This document shows positions 46,483 through 56,519 of a DNA stretch of 64,000 bases, piece after piece (the first letter of the stretch is position 1; each line of letters opens with the position of its first letter). Source of the stretch: Arthrobacter pigmenti (GTDB lineage Bacteria; Actinomycetota; Actinomycetes; Actinomycetales; Micrococcaceae); the NCBI RefSeq assembly GCF_011927905.1, contig NZ_JAATJL010000001.1, positions 1,674,001 to 1,738,000 on the forward strand, written 5' to 3'. The translations under genes were made by a program, and so were the position numbers. The notes beneath the pieces are model-generated. The model was given only the letters and a program-made list of their open reading frames with translations. It had not been told where the DNA came from and searched no databases.

Positions 46483-47241
46483 CTAATTCGTGCGTCGAAT
46501 CACCTTGTGCGCGGCAGCCTGCGCAACCGGACGCACAACAATCTCATCCAGGTTGACGTGGTGCGGCACTGACACGGCATAGGCGACGACGTCGGCGACG
46601 TCGGCGGCAGTCAACGGTTTCTCGACCCCCGCATACACGTTCTCAGCAGCCCCCTTGTCGCCCAACCTGTTAAGGGAGAACTCCTCGGTGTGCACCATGC
46701 CGGGAAGGACCTCAACCACCCGCACATTGTTCTCCACCTCCTCCAGCCTGAGTGCGCGCGTCATTGCCCGTTGCGCTGCCTTCGCCGCGTTGTATCCGCC
46801 GCCGCCCTCATAGGAAGCTGTCGCGGCCGTCGATGTCAGGTTCAGCACCGTGCCCGTGCCGTGCTCCCGCAGCATCGGCAGAAACGCGCGGGTCAGCTTC
46901 ATGGTGCCGACCACATTGACCTCGTACATCCATTCCCAGTCTTCGGTCTTGGCATCGGCAACCCAGTCTGTACCCCTGGCTCCCCCGGCAATATTGATCA
47001 GTGTGTCGATCCCACCCCCGGCGGTGACCTGCTGCACGAGGCGGGCAACGCCGTCGTCGTCGGTGATATCCAGCGCGACGGCGGTGGCGCCGGTCTGATC
47101 CGCCAAAGCGGCCAACCGTTCTGCCCGCCGCGCGACTGCCCAGACACGCCAGCCGTCCGCCGCGAGCCTCCGAACGGTCGCCTCGCCGATTCCAGTGCTC
47201 GCACCGGTTACCACTGCCGCCCTGCCCTGCTGGAAAGTCAT
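46483..47241 (-). CDS. SDR-family oxidoreductase
   Basis: 252 aa classical SDR. TGASTGIGEATV (residues 13-24) binds the cofactor, NIAGG follows, and the catalytic Ser and YxxxK are in NLTSTAATASYEGGGGYNAAKAAQRA (Ser, then YNAAK). Arg residues after strand 2 (VARRAERL) suggest NADP preference. Substrate unknown. The start ATG lies six bases after a TAGTTT -10 box, giving a leaderless mRNA divergent from valS (75-bp gap). Confidence 0.9.
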   Translation of the reverse strand: MTFQQGRAAVVTGASTGIGEATVRRLAADGWRVWAVARRAERLAALADQTGATAVALDITDDDGVARLVQQVTAGGGIDTLINIAGGARGTDWVADAKTEDWEWMYEVNVVGTMKLTRAFLPMLREHGTGTVLNLTSTAATASYEGGGGYNAAKAAQRAMTRALRLEEVENNVRVVEVLPGMVHTEEFSLNRLGDKGAAENVYAGVEKPLTAADVADVVAYAVSVPHHVNLDEIVVRPVAQAAAHKVIRRTN

Positions 47242-47247
47242 ACCCTC

Positions 47248-47253
47248 AAACTA
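47248..47253 (-). promoter_or_regulatory. -10 box for leaderless SDR gene
   Basis: TAGTTT on the minus strand, six bases before the ATG at 47241. Confidence 0.5.
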
Positions 47254-47316
47254 TCCGAAAGGGCATATGGAACGCATCCGCGAGCCCCTCGGCGTGCGCA
47301 TGGAACAATTGACCGC

Positions 47317-49953
47317 ATGGCACACAACACTGAGGGTACAGACACGCCCACACCCGCCCCCATCAATGTTCCCGAAAAGCCCGCTCTGGAAGGGCTGGAA
47401 GCCGCGCTGAACAAGCGTTGGCGCGAAGAAGGAACCTACACCTTCAACCGCGAGACCTCCCGCGGGGAGGTGTACTCGATCGACACCCCGCCGCCCACGG
47501 CGTCAGGCTCCCTGCACGTCGGGCACGTGTTCTCCTACACCCAGACCGACGTCATGGCCCGCTACCAGCGGATGAACGGCAAGAACGTCTTCTACCCGAT
47601 GGGTTGGGATGACAACGGGCTGCCCACCGAGCGTCGCGTCCAGAATTACTATGGTGTGCGCTGCGATCCAACGGTCGCGTACGATGCCGCTTACCGGCCG
47701 CCCGCGCAGCCCGCCAAGAACCAGCGGGACTTCGATGTGATTTCGCGCCGTAACTTCATCGAACTGTGCGAGGAGCTCGCGGTTGAGGACGAAAAGGTCT
47801 TCGAGAATCTCTTCCTCTCACTCGGCCTTTCCGTGGACTGGAACCTGACCTACCGCACGATCGATTCGACGTCCCGCGCCGTGTCCCAGCGTGCGTTCCT
47901 GGCCAACCTCAAGCAGGGAGACGCCTACCTCGCCGAAGCGCCTACCCTCTGGGACGTCACGTTCCGCACTGCCGTAGCCCAGGCCGAACTCGAGGACCGC
48001 GAAGTACCAGGCGCCTACTACCGGTACCCGTTCGACGCCGTGGACGGCACGAAGATCCACATCGAGACCACCCGTCCCGAACTGCTCGCTGCGTGTGTGG
48101 CGCTCGTTGCCCACCCCGATGACGCGCGTTACCAGCCGTACTTCGGGCAGAAGGTCACCTCACCGCTGTTCGGTGTGGAGGTAGAAGTCAAGGCGCACCC
48201 ACTCGCAAAGCCGGACAAGGGTGCCGGCATCGCGATGGTCTGTACCTTCGGTGACCTGACCGACGTGACCTGGTGGCGCGAGCTCGAGCTACCCACGCGC
48301 GCCATCATCGGCCGCGACGGGCGCATCCTCGCGGACACACCCGAGTGGATTACGACGACGGCGGGCCGCGAGAACTACGCGCGCCTCGCCGGCAAAACCG
48401 TTTTTTCCGCCAAAGAAACCGTGGCGGAGATGCTCACCGAGGCTGGGCTCCTTGACGGTGAACCGAAGAAGATCTCCCACCCTGTCAACTTCTTCGAGAA
48501 GGGCGACAAGCCGCTCGAGGTGGTGACCAGCCGCCAGTGGTACGTCCGCAACGGCGGACGCGACGCCGACCGCCGGGAACGCCTCATCGCCCGCGGGCGT
48601 GAGATCGACTTCCATCCCTCGTTCATGCGCAGCCGGTTCGAGAACTGGATCGAAGGGCTCAATGGTGACTGGCTGATCTCCCGCCAGCGATTCTTCGGCG
48701 TGCCATTCCCTGTCTGGTACGCACTGGACGAGGTCGGCGAACCGGATTACGAGAATCCGATCCTGCCTTCGGACGAGATGCTCCCGGTCGACCCGGCCGC
48801 TGAGCCGGCGCCCGGCTACGATGAATCGCAGCGCGGGGAGCCGGGCGGATTCATGGGCGACCCCGACGTGCTCGACACCTGGGCCACTTCGTCGCTCTCG
48901 CCCCAGATCATCGGCGGCTGGTCAAGGGATGAAGACCTCTTCTCGGCCGTGTATCCGTTCGACCTTCGGCCGCAGGCACACGACATCATCCGGACCTGGC
49001 TCTTTTCCTCCGTGGTCCGTGCGGATTCGCTGCTTGATTCCGCTCCCTGGAAGCATGCAGCGATCTCCGGATGGATCCTCGATCCGGACCGCAAGAAGAT
49101 GTCCAAGTCGAAGGGCAACGTTGTTGTCCCGACTGACGCCCTGGAACAGTTCGGTTCCGACGCCGTGCGTTACTGGGCAGCTTCCGCGAAGCTTGGGGCG
49201 GACACCGCGTACGAGATCGCCCAGATGAAGATTGGCCGGCGACTGGCGATCAAGTTGCTGAACGCGTCGAAGTTCGTACTCAACCTGGGAGCTACTGAAG
49301 CCGACGTTGCTTCCGGAAACGCGCCGGCCGTCACCAACCCGCTCGACCGTTCGCTGCTGGCCTCCCTCGACGAGGTCATCGCGCAGGCGACAGCCGCGTT
49401 CGAGAAGTACGACTATGGACGGGCACTGCAACTGAGCGAAACCTTCTTCTGGTCCTTCACGGACGATTACGTCGAACTGATCAAGGACCGTGCTTACGGC
49501 AGTGTCGGGGAGGCGGAGAAGGCGTCGGTACTCGGCGCGCTCGCAACCACGCTCGATGCTTTGCTCCGCCTGTTCGCACCGGTTCTCCCGTTCGCGACCG
49601 AGGAGGTCTGGAGCTGGTGGCGGCGCGGCTCAGTGCATCAGGCCGCCTGGCCCGCTTCCGGAAAGTTCACTGCGGCAGCACTGGAGGCTGACACCGGGCT
49701 CCTCCCAACGGTCGGCGCCGCCCTGGGCGGTCTCCGCAAGGCCAAGTCGGAAGCAAAGGTCAAGCAGCGCACCGAGGTGCTCTCGGCCGTCATCAGCGGT
49801 TCCGAAACGCAAGTGCGCCAGCTCGATGCAGCGCGCTCGGACCTCTGCGCCGCCGGCAACGCCAGCTCACTCGAGCTGCTGGTGCGCGAGGGCGAGCTAA
49901 CGGTCCGCGACGTCCGGCTCGCAGCCAGCGAGGAAACCGGGAGCGTCTCCTGA
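47317..49953 (+). CDS. valS: Valyl-tRNA synthetase, archaeal/rickettsial-like type
   Basis: 878 aa from ATG 47317 (MAHNTEGTDTPTPAPINVPE). Class I synthetase: SGSLHVGHVFSY is the HIGH motif and DPDRKKMSKSKGNV the KMSKS loop. The segment FYPMGWDDNGLPTERRVQNY differs from the bacterial WQVGTDHAGIATQ form and matches the archaeal-like ValS also found in rickettsiae. The C-terminus lacks the long coiled coil of E. coli ValS. Upstream open frame to 46690 is antisense to the SDR gene and rejected. A weak AACAAT box precedes the ATG by seven bases. Confidence 0.93.
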   Translation: MAHNTEGTDTPTPAPINVPEKPALEGLEAALNKRWREEGTYTFNRETSRGEVYSIDTPPPTASGSLHVGHVFSYTQTDVMARYQRMNGKNVFYPMGWDDNGLPTERRVQNYYGVRCDPTVAYDAAYRPPAQPAKNQRDFDVISRRNFIELCEELAVEDEKVFENLFLSLGLSVDWNLTYRTIDSTSRAVSQRAFLANLKQGDAYLAEAPTLWDVTFRTAVAQAELEDREVPGAYYRYPFDAVDGTKIHIETTRPELLAACVALVAHPDDARYQPYFGQKVTSPLFGVEVEVKAHPLAKPDKGAGIAMVCTFGDLTDVTWWRELELPTRAIIGRDGRILADTPEWITTTAGRENYARLAGKTVFSAKETVAEMLTEAGLLDGEPKKISHPVNFFEKGDKPLEVVTSRQWYVRNGGRDADRRERLIARGREIDFHPSFMRSRFENWIEGLNGDWLISRQRFFGVPFPVWYALDEVGEPDYENPILPSDEMLPVDPAAEPAPGYDESQRGEPGGFMGDPDVLDTWATSSLSPQIIGGWSRDEDLFSAVYPFDLRPQAHDIIRTWLFSSVVRADSLLDSAPWKHAAISGWILDPDRKKMSKSKGNVVVPTDALEQFGSDAVRYWAASAKLGADTAYEIAQMKIGRRLAIKLLNASKFVLNLGATEADVASGNAPAVTNPLDRSLLASLDEVIAQATAAFEKYDYGRALQLSETFFWSFTDDYVELIKDRAYGSVGEAEKASVLGALATTLDALLRLFAPVLPFATEEVWSWWRRGSVHQAAWPASGKFTAAALEADTGLLPTVGAALGGLRKAKSEAKVKQRTEVLSAVISGSETQVRQLDAARSDLCAAGNASSLELLVREGELTVRDVRLAASEETGSVS

Positions 49954-49970
49954 CAAGCTCTCGTGGAGAC

Positions 49971-50014
49971 GGCTGAGGCCCCTCAACGCACGCTTGCGTT
50001 GAGGGGCCTCAGCC
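49971..50014 (+). terminator. 20-bp perfect hairpin between valS and the nitroreductase
   Basis: GGCTGAGGCCCCTCAACGCA and its exact complement around a CGCT tetraloop, 17 nt after the valS stop and 34 nt from the convergent gene's stop. GTTTCA follows on the plus strand. Probably bidirectional. Confidence 0.85.
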
Positions 50015-50048
50015 GTTTCATAGCCGACCGCGATGACGGCTCCGGCCC

Positions 50049-50669
50049 CTAGTCGAAGGACGGGCTTGCGGTGCGGGAACGCTTGAGCTCGAAGAATTCA
50101 GGGAACTCGGCCATCATCACAGCACCGTCGAAGATGCGGCCCGCCTCCTCACCCCTCGGGATGCGGGTCAGGACGGGTCCGAAGAAGGCGGTGCCGTTGA
50201 AGGCGACAACGGGAGTTCCGACCTCGTCGCCGACCTTGTTGATCCCTTCCTCGTGGGAAGCGCGCAGGGCGTCGTCGTACTCATCGGAAGACACATGCTC
50301 GGCAAGCGAGGCTGGGAGGCCCACCTCCGCAAGCGATTCGCGGATCACTGCCTGGTAATCCTTGTTTCCTCCGTTATGAATGCGTGTGCCCATGGCGCCG
50401 TAAAGCTTCTTGATGTTGTCTTCGCCGTGAAGTTGAGCAGCCGCGATGATGACGCGCACCGGTCCCCATGCCTCGTCCATACCCTTCCGGTAATCCTCCG
50501 GCAGATCGCGACCTTCATTCAGGACCGAAAGACTCATGACGTGCCAGGCCACCGAAACGTCCCGAACCTTCTCGACCTCGCCGATCCAGCGTGACGTGAT
50601 CCAGGCAAACGGACAGATGGGATCAAACCAGAAGTCTGCGGTCTTGGTGGTTTCAGCAACAGCGGTCAT
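50049..50669 (-). CDS. Mycothiol-dependent nitroreductase, Rv2466c family (DsbA-like)
   Basis: 206 aa from ATG 50669 with AAGGAG 8 nt upstream. Thioredoxin/DsbA fold with N-terminal motif [14 protein letters not shown] containing a single Cys in a CPFA active site, as in M. tuberculosis Rv2466c (CPWC-like variant), and the cis-Pro segment [10 protein letters not shown]. The family reduces nitro compounds with mycothiol. Its neighbours clpX-clpP-tig-nei-rpiB-pepN match the mycobacterial Rv2457c-Rv2467 region, but here it lies outside the rpiB-pepN pair. Confidence 0.85.
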   Translation of the reverse strand: MTAVAETTKTADFWFDPICPFAWITSRWIGEVEKVRDVSVAWHVMSLSVLNEGRDLPEDYRKGMDEAWGPVRVIIAAAQLHGEDNIKKLYGAMGTRIHNGGNKDYQAVIRESLAEVGLPASLAEHVSSDEYDDALRASHEEGINKVGDEVGTPVVAFNGTAFFGPVLTRIPRGEEAGRIFDGAVMMAEFPEFFELKRSRTASPSFD

Positions 50670-50769
50670 AGAGAAATCTCCTTGGTGCAGGATTAGCAGG
50701 TCACCCGATCGGTGCCTTCTCTGTCGCCAACCCACGCAGATTCGACAGTATTCCCAGACGGAGTGCGGA

Positions 50770-52062
50770 CTACGCGGACTTGTTACGCCGCTTCGCGACG
50801 ACGTCGTGCGAGATCAGCGTTGGCTCCGCCGTCTTGTCAACGACGGCTTCCGTGATCACCACCGTGGCGATGTCCTCGCGGCTCGGCAAATCGAACATCA
50901 CTGGGAGCAGCACTTCTTCCATGATCGCCCTCAGCCCACGTGCACCCGTGCCACGCTCCAATGCCTGATCAGCGATTGCTTCGAGTGCCTGTGGCTCGAA
51001 CGTCAGTTCCACCCCATCCAGCGCAAACATCTTCTGGTACTGCTTGATCAGTGCATTCTTCGGCTCAGTAAGGATCTGCATCAGGGCAGACCGGTCCAGG
51101 TGGGTGACTGTAGTAATGACTGGCAGGCGGCCGATGAACTCCGGTATCAGGCCGAACTTGAGCAGATCCTCAGGCATCACGTCGCCGTAGCTTGCTTCCT
51201 CGTTCTTGAGCGAACTCAGGGGCGCTCCAAAGCCGATGCCCTTGCGACCTGCCCTCGAACCGATGATCTCCTCAAGGCCTGCGAATGCCCCCGCCACGAT
51301 AAACAGCACGTTGGTGGTGTCGATCTGAATAAATTCCTGATGCGGGTGCTTGCGCCCGCCCTGCGGGGGCACCGACGCAACGGTGCCTTCAAGAATCTTC
51401 AGGAGCGCTTGCTGCACGCCTTCGCCCGAGACATCGCGGGTGATGGAGGGGTTCTCGCTCTTGCGCGAGATCTTGTCAATCTCATCGATATAGATGATTC
51501 CCTGCTCAGCCTTCTTGACGTCATAATCGGCGGCCTGGATCAGTTTGAGCAGGATGTTCTCTACGTCCTCACCGACATACCCGGCTTCAGTAAGGGCAGT
51601 GGCATCAGCGACAGCGAAGGGGACATTCAGCCGGCGTGCGAGGGTCTGGGCCAGATAGGTCTTGCCGCACCCCGTCGGTCCGATCAGGAGGATGTTCGAT
51701 TTGGCAATTTCAACATCTTCAGCCGGTGCTGCATCAGAGAGATTGGCTGACGCGCGCGGCGTGTGACCGGACTGGATGCGTTTGTAGTGGTTGTACACGG
51801 CCACTGCCAGGGAACGTTTGGCCGGCTCCTGACCAATGACGTACTCCTGCAGGAAATCGAAGATCTCCCGGGGCTTTGGCAATTCGAAGGTGCCCAGATC
51901 GGCCACCTCAGAGAGCTCTTCCTCGATGATCTCGTTGCAGAGTTCGATGCACTCGTCGCAGATATAGACGCCCGGCCCGGCGATAAGCTTCCGGACCTGC
52001 TTCTGGCTTTTGCCACAGAAAGAGCACTTGAGTAGATCGGTGCTCTCACCAATGCGAGCCAT
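50770..52062 (-). CDS. clpX: ATP-dependent Clp protease ATP-binding subunit ClpX
   Basis: 430 aa AAA+ unfoldase. N-terminal zinc domain with [10 protein letters not shown] and CDECIELC (four Cys), Walker [14 protein letters not shown], Walker [11 protein letters not shown], and the ClpP-docking IGF loop (KGIGFGAP) are present. It unfolds tagged substrates into ClpP1P2. It is separated from clpP2 by 184 bp that must hold its promoter, so it is not in a simple operon with clpP1P2. Confidence 0.97.
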   Translation of the reverse strand: MARIGESTDLLKCSFCGKSQKQVRKLIAGPGVYICDECIELCNEIIEEELSEVADLGTFELPKPREIFDFLQEYVIGQEPAKRSLAVAVYNHYKRIQSGHTPRASANLSDAAPAEDVEIAKSNILLIGPTGCGKTYLAQTLARRLNVPFAVADATALTEAGYVGEDVENILLKLIQAADYDVKKAEQGIIYIDEIDKISRKSENPSITRDVSGEGVQQALLKILEGTVASVPPQGGRKHPHQEFIQIDTTNVLFIVAGAFAGLEEIIGSRAGRKGIGFGAPLSSLKNEEASYGDVMPEDLLKFGLIPEFIGRLPVITTVTHLDRSALMQILTEPKNALIKQYQKMFALDGVELTFEPQALEAIADQALERGTGARGLRAIMEEVLLPVMFDLPSREDIATVVITEAVVDKTAEPTLISHDVVAKRRNKSA

Positions 52063-52246
52063 GTGTCAGTCCCCTAACGTGGTCCTCAGTGTCGCTTTGA
52101 GTCTTCGGCCGCTACCAGCAGCTGCTGATGGGACGGTCTCCATGCGTCGACTAAGTTCCACTCTAGGCCACTTGGTGCTGTGAATCAGCAACCCCACACA
52201 CCGTGGCCCTCCGCCGATTGCGAAAGGTCACGGGGGCGAGAGTAAG

Positions 52247-52921
52247 TTACGGCTTATTGATCTTCGGAGGCGTGATCTTGCGGGAGGTCAGCACCTCATC
52301 CACCAGACCATACGCCCTGGCGTCTTCGGCGGTCAGGATCTTGTCACGCTCGATGTCAGCGTTGACCTGCTCGGAGCTCTTTCCGCTGTGCAACGCCAGC
52401 GTGTCTTCGAGCCAGGTTCGCATGCGCATGACCTCATTCGCCTGAATCTCGAGGTCGGATGCCTGGCCGCCCTGCCCGCCGCCCAGCGCAGGCTGGTGGA
52501 TCAGCACTCGCGCATTGGGAAGGGCGAGGCGCTTGCCCGGAGCTCCGGCAGCGAGCAGCACTGCGGCAGCGCTTGCCGCCTGACCCAGGCAGACTGTCTG
52601 GATCTCCGGCCGGATGAACTGCATGGTGTCGTAGATCGCTGTCATGGCGGTAAAGGAGCCGCCGGGGGAATTGATGTAGAGCGTGATGTCGCGTTCAGGG
52701 TCAGTGGACTCCAGAACCAGCAGCTGTGCCATGACATCATCCGCTGAGGCATCATCAACCTGCACGCCAAGGAAGATGATCCGGTCTTCGAACAGCTTGG
52801 TATAGGGGTCCTGGCGCTTGAAGCCGTACGGCGTGCGCTCCTCGAACTGCGGCAGGACGTAGCGGCTCGTGGGGAGCTGTCCGGCGCTGCCCCCGGCTTC
52901 GGTGTGGAAACTGTGGTTCAT
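52247..52921 (-). CDS. clpP2: ATP-dependent Clp protease proteolytic subunit 2
   Basis: 224 aa from ATG 52921, AGGAGGCACC upstream. Serine protease with Ser in [11 protein letters not shown], His in [11 protein letters not shown] and Asp in [10 protein letters not shown]. The N-terminal ~25 residues are a propeptide-like tail removed in ClpP maturation. Actinobacterial ClpP1 and ClpP2 form a mixed tetradecamer. It lies 43 nt downstream of clpP1. Confidence 0.96.
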   Translation of the reverse strand: MNHSFHTEAGGSAGQLPTSRYVLPQFEERTPYGFKRQDPYTKLFEDRIIFLGVQVDDASADDVMAQLLVLESTDPERDITLYINSPGGSFTAMTAIYDTMQFIRPEIQTVCLGQAASAAAVLLAAGAPGKRLALPNARVLIHQPALGGGQGGQASDLEIQANEVMRMRTWLEDTLALHSGKSSEQVNADIERDKILTAEDARAYGLVDEVLTSRKITPPKINKP

Positions 52922-52964
52922 GGTGCCTCCTGTTATCAGGTTAGGGATGTGGGACGGGAGCAGG

Positions 52965-53588
52965 TCAGTCGCGGCTTGTTCCGCCGCCGCCGGAAACGGA
53001 TCCGGCGTGCGCCGAGATGTGGTCGAAGAACCCGTACTCCAGTGCGTCCTGGGCGGTGAACCACTTATCCCTGTCATTGTCCTTGAGGATTGTCTCAACG
53101 CTCTGTCCGGTCTGTTCCGCCGTCAATTCCGCCATGACCTTCTTCATATGGAGGATCAGCTCGGCCTGAATACGGATGTCGGACGCCGTTCCGCCGATGC
53201 CGCCCGACGGCTGGTGCATGAGGATGCGTGCGTGCGGCGTCGCATAACGCTTGCCCTTGGTTCCGGAGGAAAGCAGGAACTGTCCCATTGAGGCCGCCAG
53301 TCCGGTGGCAACAGTGACCACGTCGTTCGGGATGAACTGCATGGTGTCGTAGATGGCCATCCCTGCTGTCACAGAGCCGCCCGGAGAGTTGATGTAAAGG
53401 AAGATGTCCTTGTCCGGATCTTCCGCTGACAGGAGAAGCAGCTGCGAGCAGATCGCGTTGGCATTCTCGTCACGTACCTCGGAGCCAAGCCAAATGATGC
53501 GCTCTTTGAGGAGCCGATTATAGATGTAGTCGTCACGGCTGGCCGGATCAACAGTTGCCATGGTCGGGATGGTGGGTTCGGTTGCCAT
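52965..53588 (-). CDS. clpP1: ATP-dependent Clp protease proteolytic subunit 1
   Basis: 207 aa from ATG 53588 ([18 protein letters not shown]). Catalytic Ser in [15 protein letters not shown], His in [13 protein letters not shown] and Asp in [10 protein letters not shown] (the equivalent Asp may be in DRDKWF or the YGFFDH segment). First gene of clpP1-clpP2; a ClgR-like operator lies about 86 bp upstream. A start at the third in-frame ATG (MATVDPAS) is also possible. Confidence 0.95.
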   Translation of the reverse strand: MATEPTIPTMATVDPASRDDYIYNRLLKERIIWLGSEVRDENANAICSQLLLLSAEDPDKDIFLYINSPGGSVTAGMAIYDTMQFIPNDVVTVATGLAASMGQFLLSSGTKGKRYATPHARILMHQPSGGIGGTASDIRIQAELILHMKKVMAELTAEQTGQSVETILKDNDRDKWFTAQDALEYGFFDHISAHAGSVSGGGGTSRD

Positions 53589-53661
53589 TGCTGATTGACC
53601 TCTCACTCAGGTTTATCTCTCACTGGACACTAACCTGTTTAGGTCGGTGTTTGCTCCCGCT

Positions 53662-53684
53662 CCAACAGCTGTTCGCTGACGGCG
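53662..53684 (-). promoter_or_regulatory. ClgR-like operator and -35 region upstream of clpP1
   Basis: CGCTGACGGCG at 53674-53684 fits the ClgR core CGCYNANRGCG. Directly downstream on the minus strand, TTGGAG (53667-53662) may be the -35, with TAAACA about 18 bp further as a possible -10. The position just upstream of the -35 fits an activator site. ClgR is the known activator of clp genes in actinobacteria. Confidence 0.55.
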
Positions 53685-53739
53685 CATCAGGCCTCTGACA
53701 TCACCCGAGGGCGCTCTGAAACATTGCTTTAAACGCGCA

Positions 53740-53768
53740 GTGCCGCCAGCTACTTGAGCTGACGGCAC
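53740..53768 (-). terminator. Terminator downstream of tig
   Basis: GTGCCG/CGGCAC outer stem, a C-A mismatch, then CAGCT/AGCTG and loop ACTTG. It begins 16 nt after the tig stop and separates tig from the clpP1P2 promoter. Confidence 0.6.
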
Positions 53769-53783
53769 CGAGTGCGCGAGACG

Positions 53784-55208
53784 CTAGGACTTCTTGGTTT
53801 CCGCTTCGCCTTCCGTTGCGGACTCCTCGGTTCCTGCGCCGTTCTCTGCAGCGTCACCGGCGTCGGCTGGAGATGCTTCCGGCGCATCCTCCGGGGATGC
53901 CGACTCATCAGCGCCCGCAGGACGCACGAAATCGGTCAGGTCCACGGTCTCACCCTCGCTGTCGGTAACGACCGCGAGTTCAAGTACCTTGGCGAGCGCC
54001 TTACGACGGCGGACCTCGCCCACAATCATGGGGACCTGGCCGCTCTGGTCGAGCATTTGCGCAAACTGGTTGGGGTCCATGCCGTACTGGCTCGCTGAGC
54101 TGACGATGTAGTCAATCAGCTCGTTCTGGCTGACACCGATTTCTTCCTTTTCAGCTACGGCGTCGAGAACGATCTCGTTGCGGAAAGCCTGTTCGGTGTT
54201 CTTACGGATTTCCTCGCGGTGCTCTTCGGTGTCGTGATCTTCCGCAGCCGAGTGGCTGTTCTCGGAATTGAAGTGCTGCTCGAGCTGGTCCTCGATCACG
54301 GATTCGGGAACAGGAACCTCCACGAGCTCCAGCAGCTTCTCCAGGACCTTGTCCCGGGCCTCGACGCCCTGCTCGACAAGCTTGTCTTCAGCAGCACGCT
54401 TCGCCAGATCCTCGCGCAGCTCACCGATGGTGTCGAACTCACTGGCCAGCTGCGCGAAGTCGTCGTCAGCCTCCGGGAGCTCACGTTCCTTGACTGCCTT
54501 TACGGTCACGGTGACCTGGGCGTCCTTGCCTGTGTGCTCACCGCCGGCAAGCTTTGTCTCGAAGGTTGCGGATTCTCCCTCGCTCAGGCCGGTCACTGCC
54601 TCATCCATGCCTTCCAGCATGGTCCCGGACCCGATCTGGTAAGAGATGTCCGCGGCGGAATCGACGTCCTCGCCGTCGATCTTCGCAGTCAGATCGATGG
54701 TCAGGAAGTCACCGTCGGCTGCAGGACGATCCACGTCCTTGAGCGTGCCGAAGCGGCCGCGCAGCTCATCCAGTGCCTTGGTGATGTCTTCATCGGTTGC
54801 CTCGGTTGCCTCAACGGCGACCTCGAGACCGGAATAGTCGGGAAGCTCGACCTCAGGCCGAATGTCCAGTTCAACTGTGAACAGGAGCTGGCCGTCCTGG
54901 GCGGAGGGATCGGGAACCTCGGTGATTTCAACCTCGGGCCGGCTCAGCGGACGAATCTTCGTCTCCTGGACGGCGTTCTGGTAGAAGCCGTTCAGGCCGT
55001 CGTTGATTGCCGTCTCGATGACGTAGCCGCGACCGACACGCTGGTCGATGAGCTTGTTGGGAACGTGGCCCTTGCGGAAACCCGGAACCTGTACCTGGCC
55101 GGCGATGGTCTTGTAGGCAGCTTCGATGTTCGGCTTGAGTTCCTCGAAAGGGACCTCCACGTTGAGCTTCACTCGCGTGGGAGTGAGATTTTCGACAGCG
55201 CTCTTCAC
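53784..55208 (-). CDS. tig: Trigger factor
   Basis: 474 aa ribosome-associated chaperone and peptidyl-prolyl isomerase. Ribosome-binding motif [11 protein letters not shown] (about residues 43-53), FKBP domain (about 150-235, [14 protein letters not shown], the E-rich start), helical C-terminal arms, and an acidic low-complexity tail of ~45 residues ([18 protein letters not shown]). Same tig-clpP1-clpP2 order as in mycobacteria, linking folding with proteolysis. The ATG at 55208 follows a region with tRNA-Pro on the same strand. Confidence 0.97.
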   Translation of the reverse strand: MKSAVENLTPTRVKLNVEVPFEELKPNIEAAYKTIAGQVQVPGFRKGHVPNKLIDQRVGRGYVIETAINDGLNGFYQNAVQETKIRPLSRPEVEITEVPDPSAQDGQLLFTVELDIRPEVELPDYSGLEVAVEATEATDEDITKALDELRGRFGTLKDVDRPAADGDFLTIDLTAKIDGEDVDSAADISYQIGSGTMLEGMDEAVTGLSEGESATFETKLAGGEHTGKDAQVTVTVKAVKERELPEADDDFAQLASEFDTIGELREDLAKRAAEDKLVEQGVEARDKVLEKLLELVEVPVPESVIEDQLEQHFNSENSHSAAEDHDTEEHREEIRKNTEQAFRNEIVLDAVAEKEEIGVSQNELIDYIVSSASQYGMDPNQFAQMLDQSGQVPMIVGEVRRRKALAKVLELAVVTDSEGETVDLTDFVRPAGADESASPEDAPEASPADAGDAAENGAGTEESATEGEAETKKS

Positions 55209-55313
55209 AGCCTAGTACTCCTGAATGATAGGGATCGGTTCTGCACCGGGTATACATATCCCGCGTCGGATTCTGCACAGTTCAATACATGTTCTGCACC
55301 GTCTAATACAGAG

Positions 55314-55387
<74 letters not shown>

Positions 55388-55401
55388 TAAGTGCAGAGGC
55401 A

Positions 55402-55430
55402 AGTCTACGAAAGAAAGTGCTCCGTTGCAC
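55402..55430 (-). promoter_or_regulatory. tRNA-Pro promoter
   Basis: GTGCAA (55430-55425), 17-bp spacer, TAGACT (55407-55402) on the minus strand; start near 55395, 8 nt before the mature 5' end. Confidence 0.5.
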
Positions 55431-55532
55431 ATTTGGAAATTCGAGTCGCCTTATGATGTAGTTGTATCCGTTCCGGCCCATGGCAGGCCCGCGGCGTTCA
55501 AATCGCCCGGAAACCATAGTTCAGCCGGTTTC

Positions 55533-55606
55533 GGGGATGTAGCTTAATGGTAAAGCCTCAGTCTTCCAAACTGATTACGCGGGTTCGATTCCCGTCATCC
55601 CCTCCA
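55533..55606 (+). tRNA. tRNA-Gly(TCC)
   Basis: Cloverleaf: acceptor GGGGATG/CATCCCC, D arm GCTT/AAGC, anticodon stem TCAGT/ACTGA with loop CTTCCAA (anticodon TCC), T arm GCGGG-TTCGATT-CCCGT, discriminator T and, unlike the other tRNAs here, CCA encoded (55604-55606). A TATGAT box about 75 nt upstream is a weak promoter candidate. Confidence 0.96.
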
Positions 55607-55625
55607 CTCCTCCACGAATTTCCCC

Positions 55626-56519
55626 TTACGCGGCCTGACAGCGCGGACACCAGTACAACTTGCGGGCACCCATCTCGCTCATCGAAATACTCGTGTGGCA
55701 AATTCTGCACTCAAGCCCGGTCCTTTTATAGACGTAGTGCGCTTCTTCCACAGGAACGAGGCCGCCGTCGGCAACCCGCTTGGAGCGATGGCTGGGCGCC
55801 GTCGTAATAATCCTGCCGATTCGGACTCCGTCAGCCATCAGGACTTCGAGATCAGCCCATAGAGCGAGGGCTTCCACTTCGCCGAGCGAGAGTCCTGGCA
55901 GCCAGGGATTGATTCGACGCCTGAAGAGCGCTTCGGCCCGGTAGACGTTTCCGACGCCGGACACCACAACCTGATTCATCAGCGACAGGCCAACGCTGGT
56001 CCGTGTCCGGCGTATGCGCCTGACAAACTCGGTGGCGTCGGACTCGTGATTGAGCGGATCCGGACCCAGTTTGGCGACGACGGCGGCACGCTCGCCCTGC
56101 GTGATGACCTCGCACGCCGTGGGTCCCCGAAGGTCGGCCCAGCCGGTGTCCGACACCAGCCTGACCCTCACCGCGCCGACCGGCGCCGGTGGACCCTCGT
56201 AGGTGCCGTCGTCGTCGTCGGGAGTTTCCTGCTCACCTATCCGCCGGGGCGCACCGATGCTTGAGGCCCCGCGGAATGAACTGTCCCCGCCGAAGCTCCA
56301 CGCTCCATACAATCCAAGGTGGACACGCAGCACGAGGTCGTTGTCGAACTCGAGAAAGAGTTGCTTACCGTGTGCGTGCGCGTCTGTCAGGACGGTCCCG
56401 TCAATGCGTTCCGATCCAGCCTGGAAACGGCCCTGCGGACTGCTCACCGCCAGCCGCTTGCCCGCAAAAACCGACTCGAACTGTTGCGCCAACCGGTGGA
56501 TGGAATGACCTTCGGGCAC
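55626..56519 (-). CDS. nei: Fpg/Nei-family DNA glycosylase (endonuclease VIII type)
   Basis: 297 aa, GTG start (VPEGHSIHRLAQQF). The N-terminal Pro-Glu pair (PEGH) supplies the Schiff-base Pro and the Glu. H2TH domain (about residues 160-230, NQVVVSGVGNVYRAEALF) and a C-terminal zinc finger CRICHTSI...WCPRC follow. It excises oxidised pyrimidines and nicks the strand. The PEGH form matches mycobacterial Nei1 (Rv2464c), also next to rpiB. It shares one base with the rpiB stop. Confidence 0.92.
   Translation of the reverse strand: MPEGHSIHRLAQQFESVFAGKRLAVSSPQGRFQAGSERIDGTVLTDAHAHGKQLFLEFDNDLVLRVHLGLYGAWSFGGDSSFRGASSIGAPRRIGEQETPDDDDGTYEGPPAPVGAVRVRLVSDTGWADLRGPTACEVITQGERAAVVAKLGPDPLNHESDATEFVRRIRRTRTSVGLSLMNQVVVSGVGNVYRAEALFRRRINPWLPGLSLGEVEALALWADLEVLMADGVRIGRIITTAPSHRSKRVADGGLVPVEEAHYVYKRTGLECRICHTSISMSEMGARKLYWCPRCQAA

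Noticed and set aside
46690-47316. Long upstream extension of valS (209 codons)
   Set aside because: It is antisense to the SDR gene, lacks family similarity and the valS homology begins at MAHNTEG; normal for GC-rich shadow frames.
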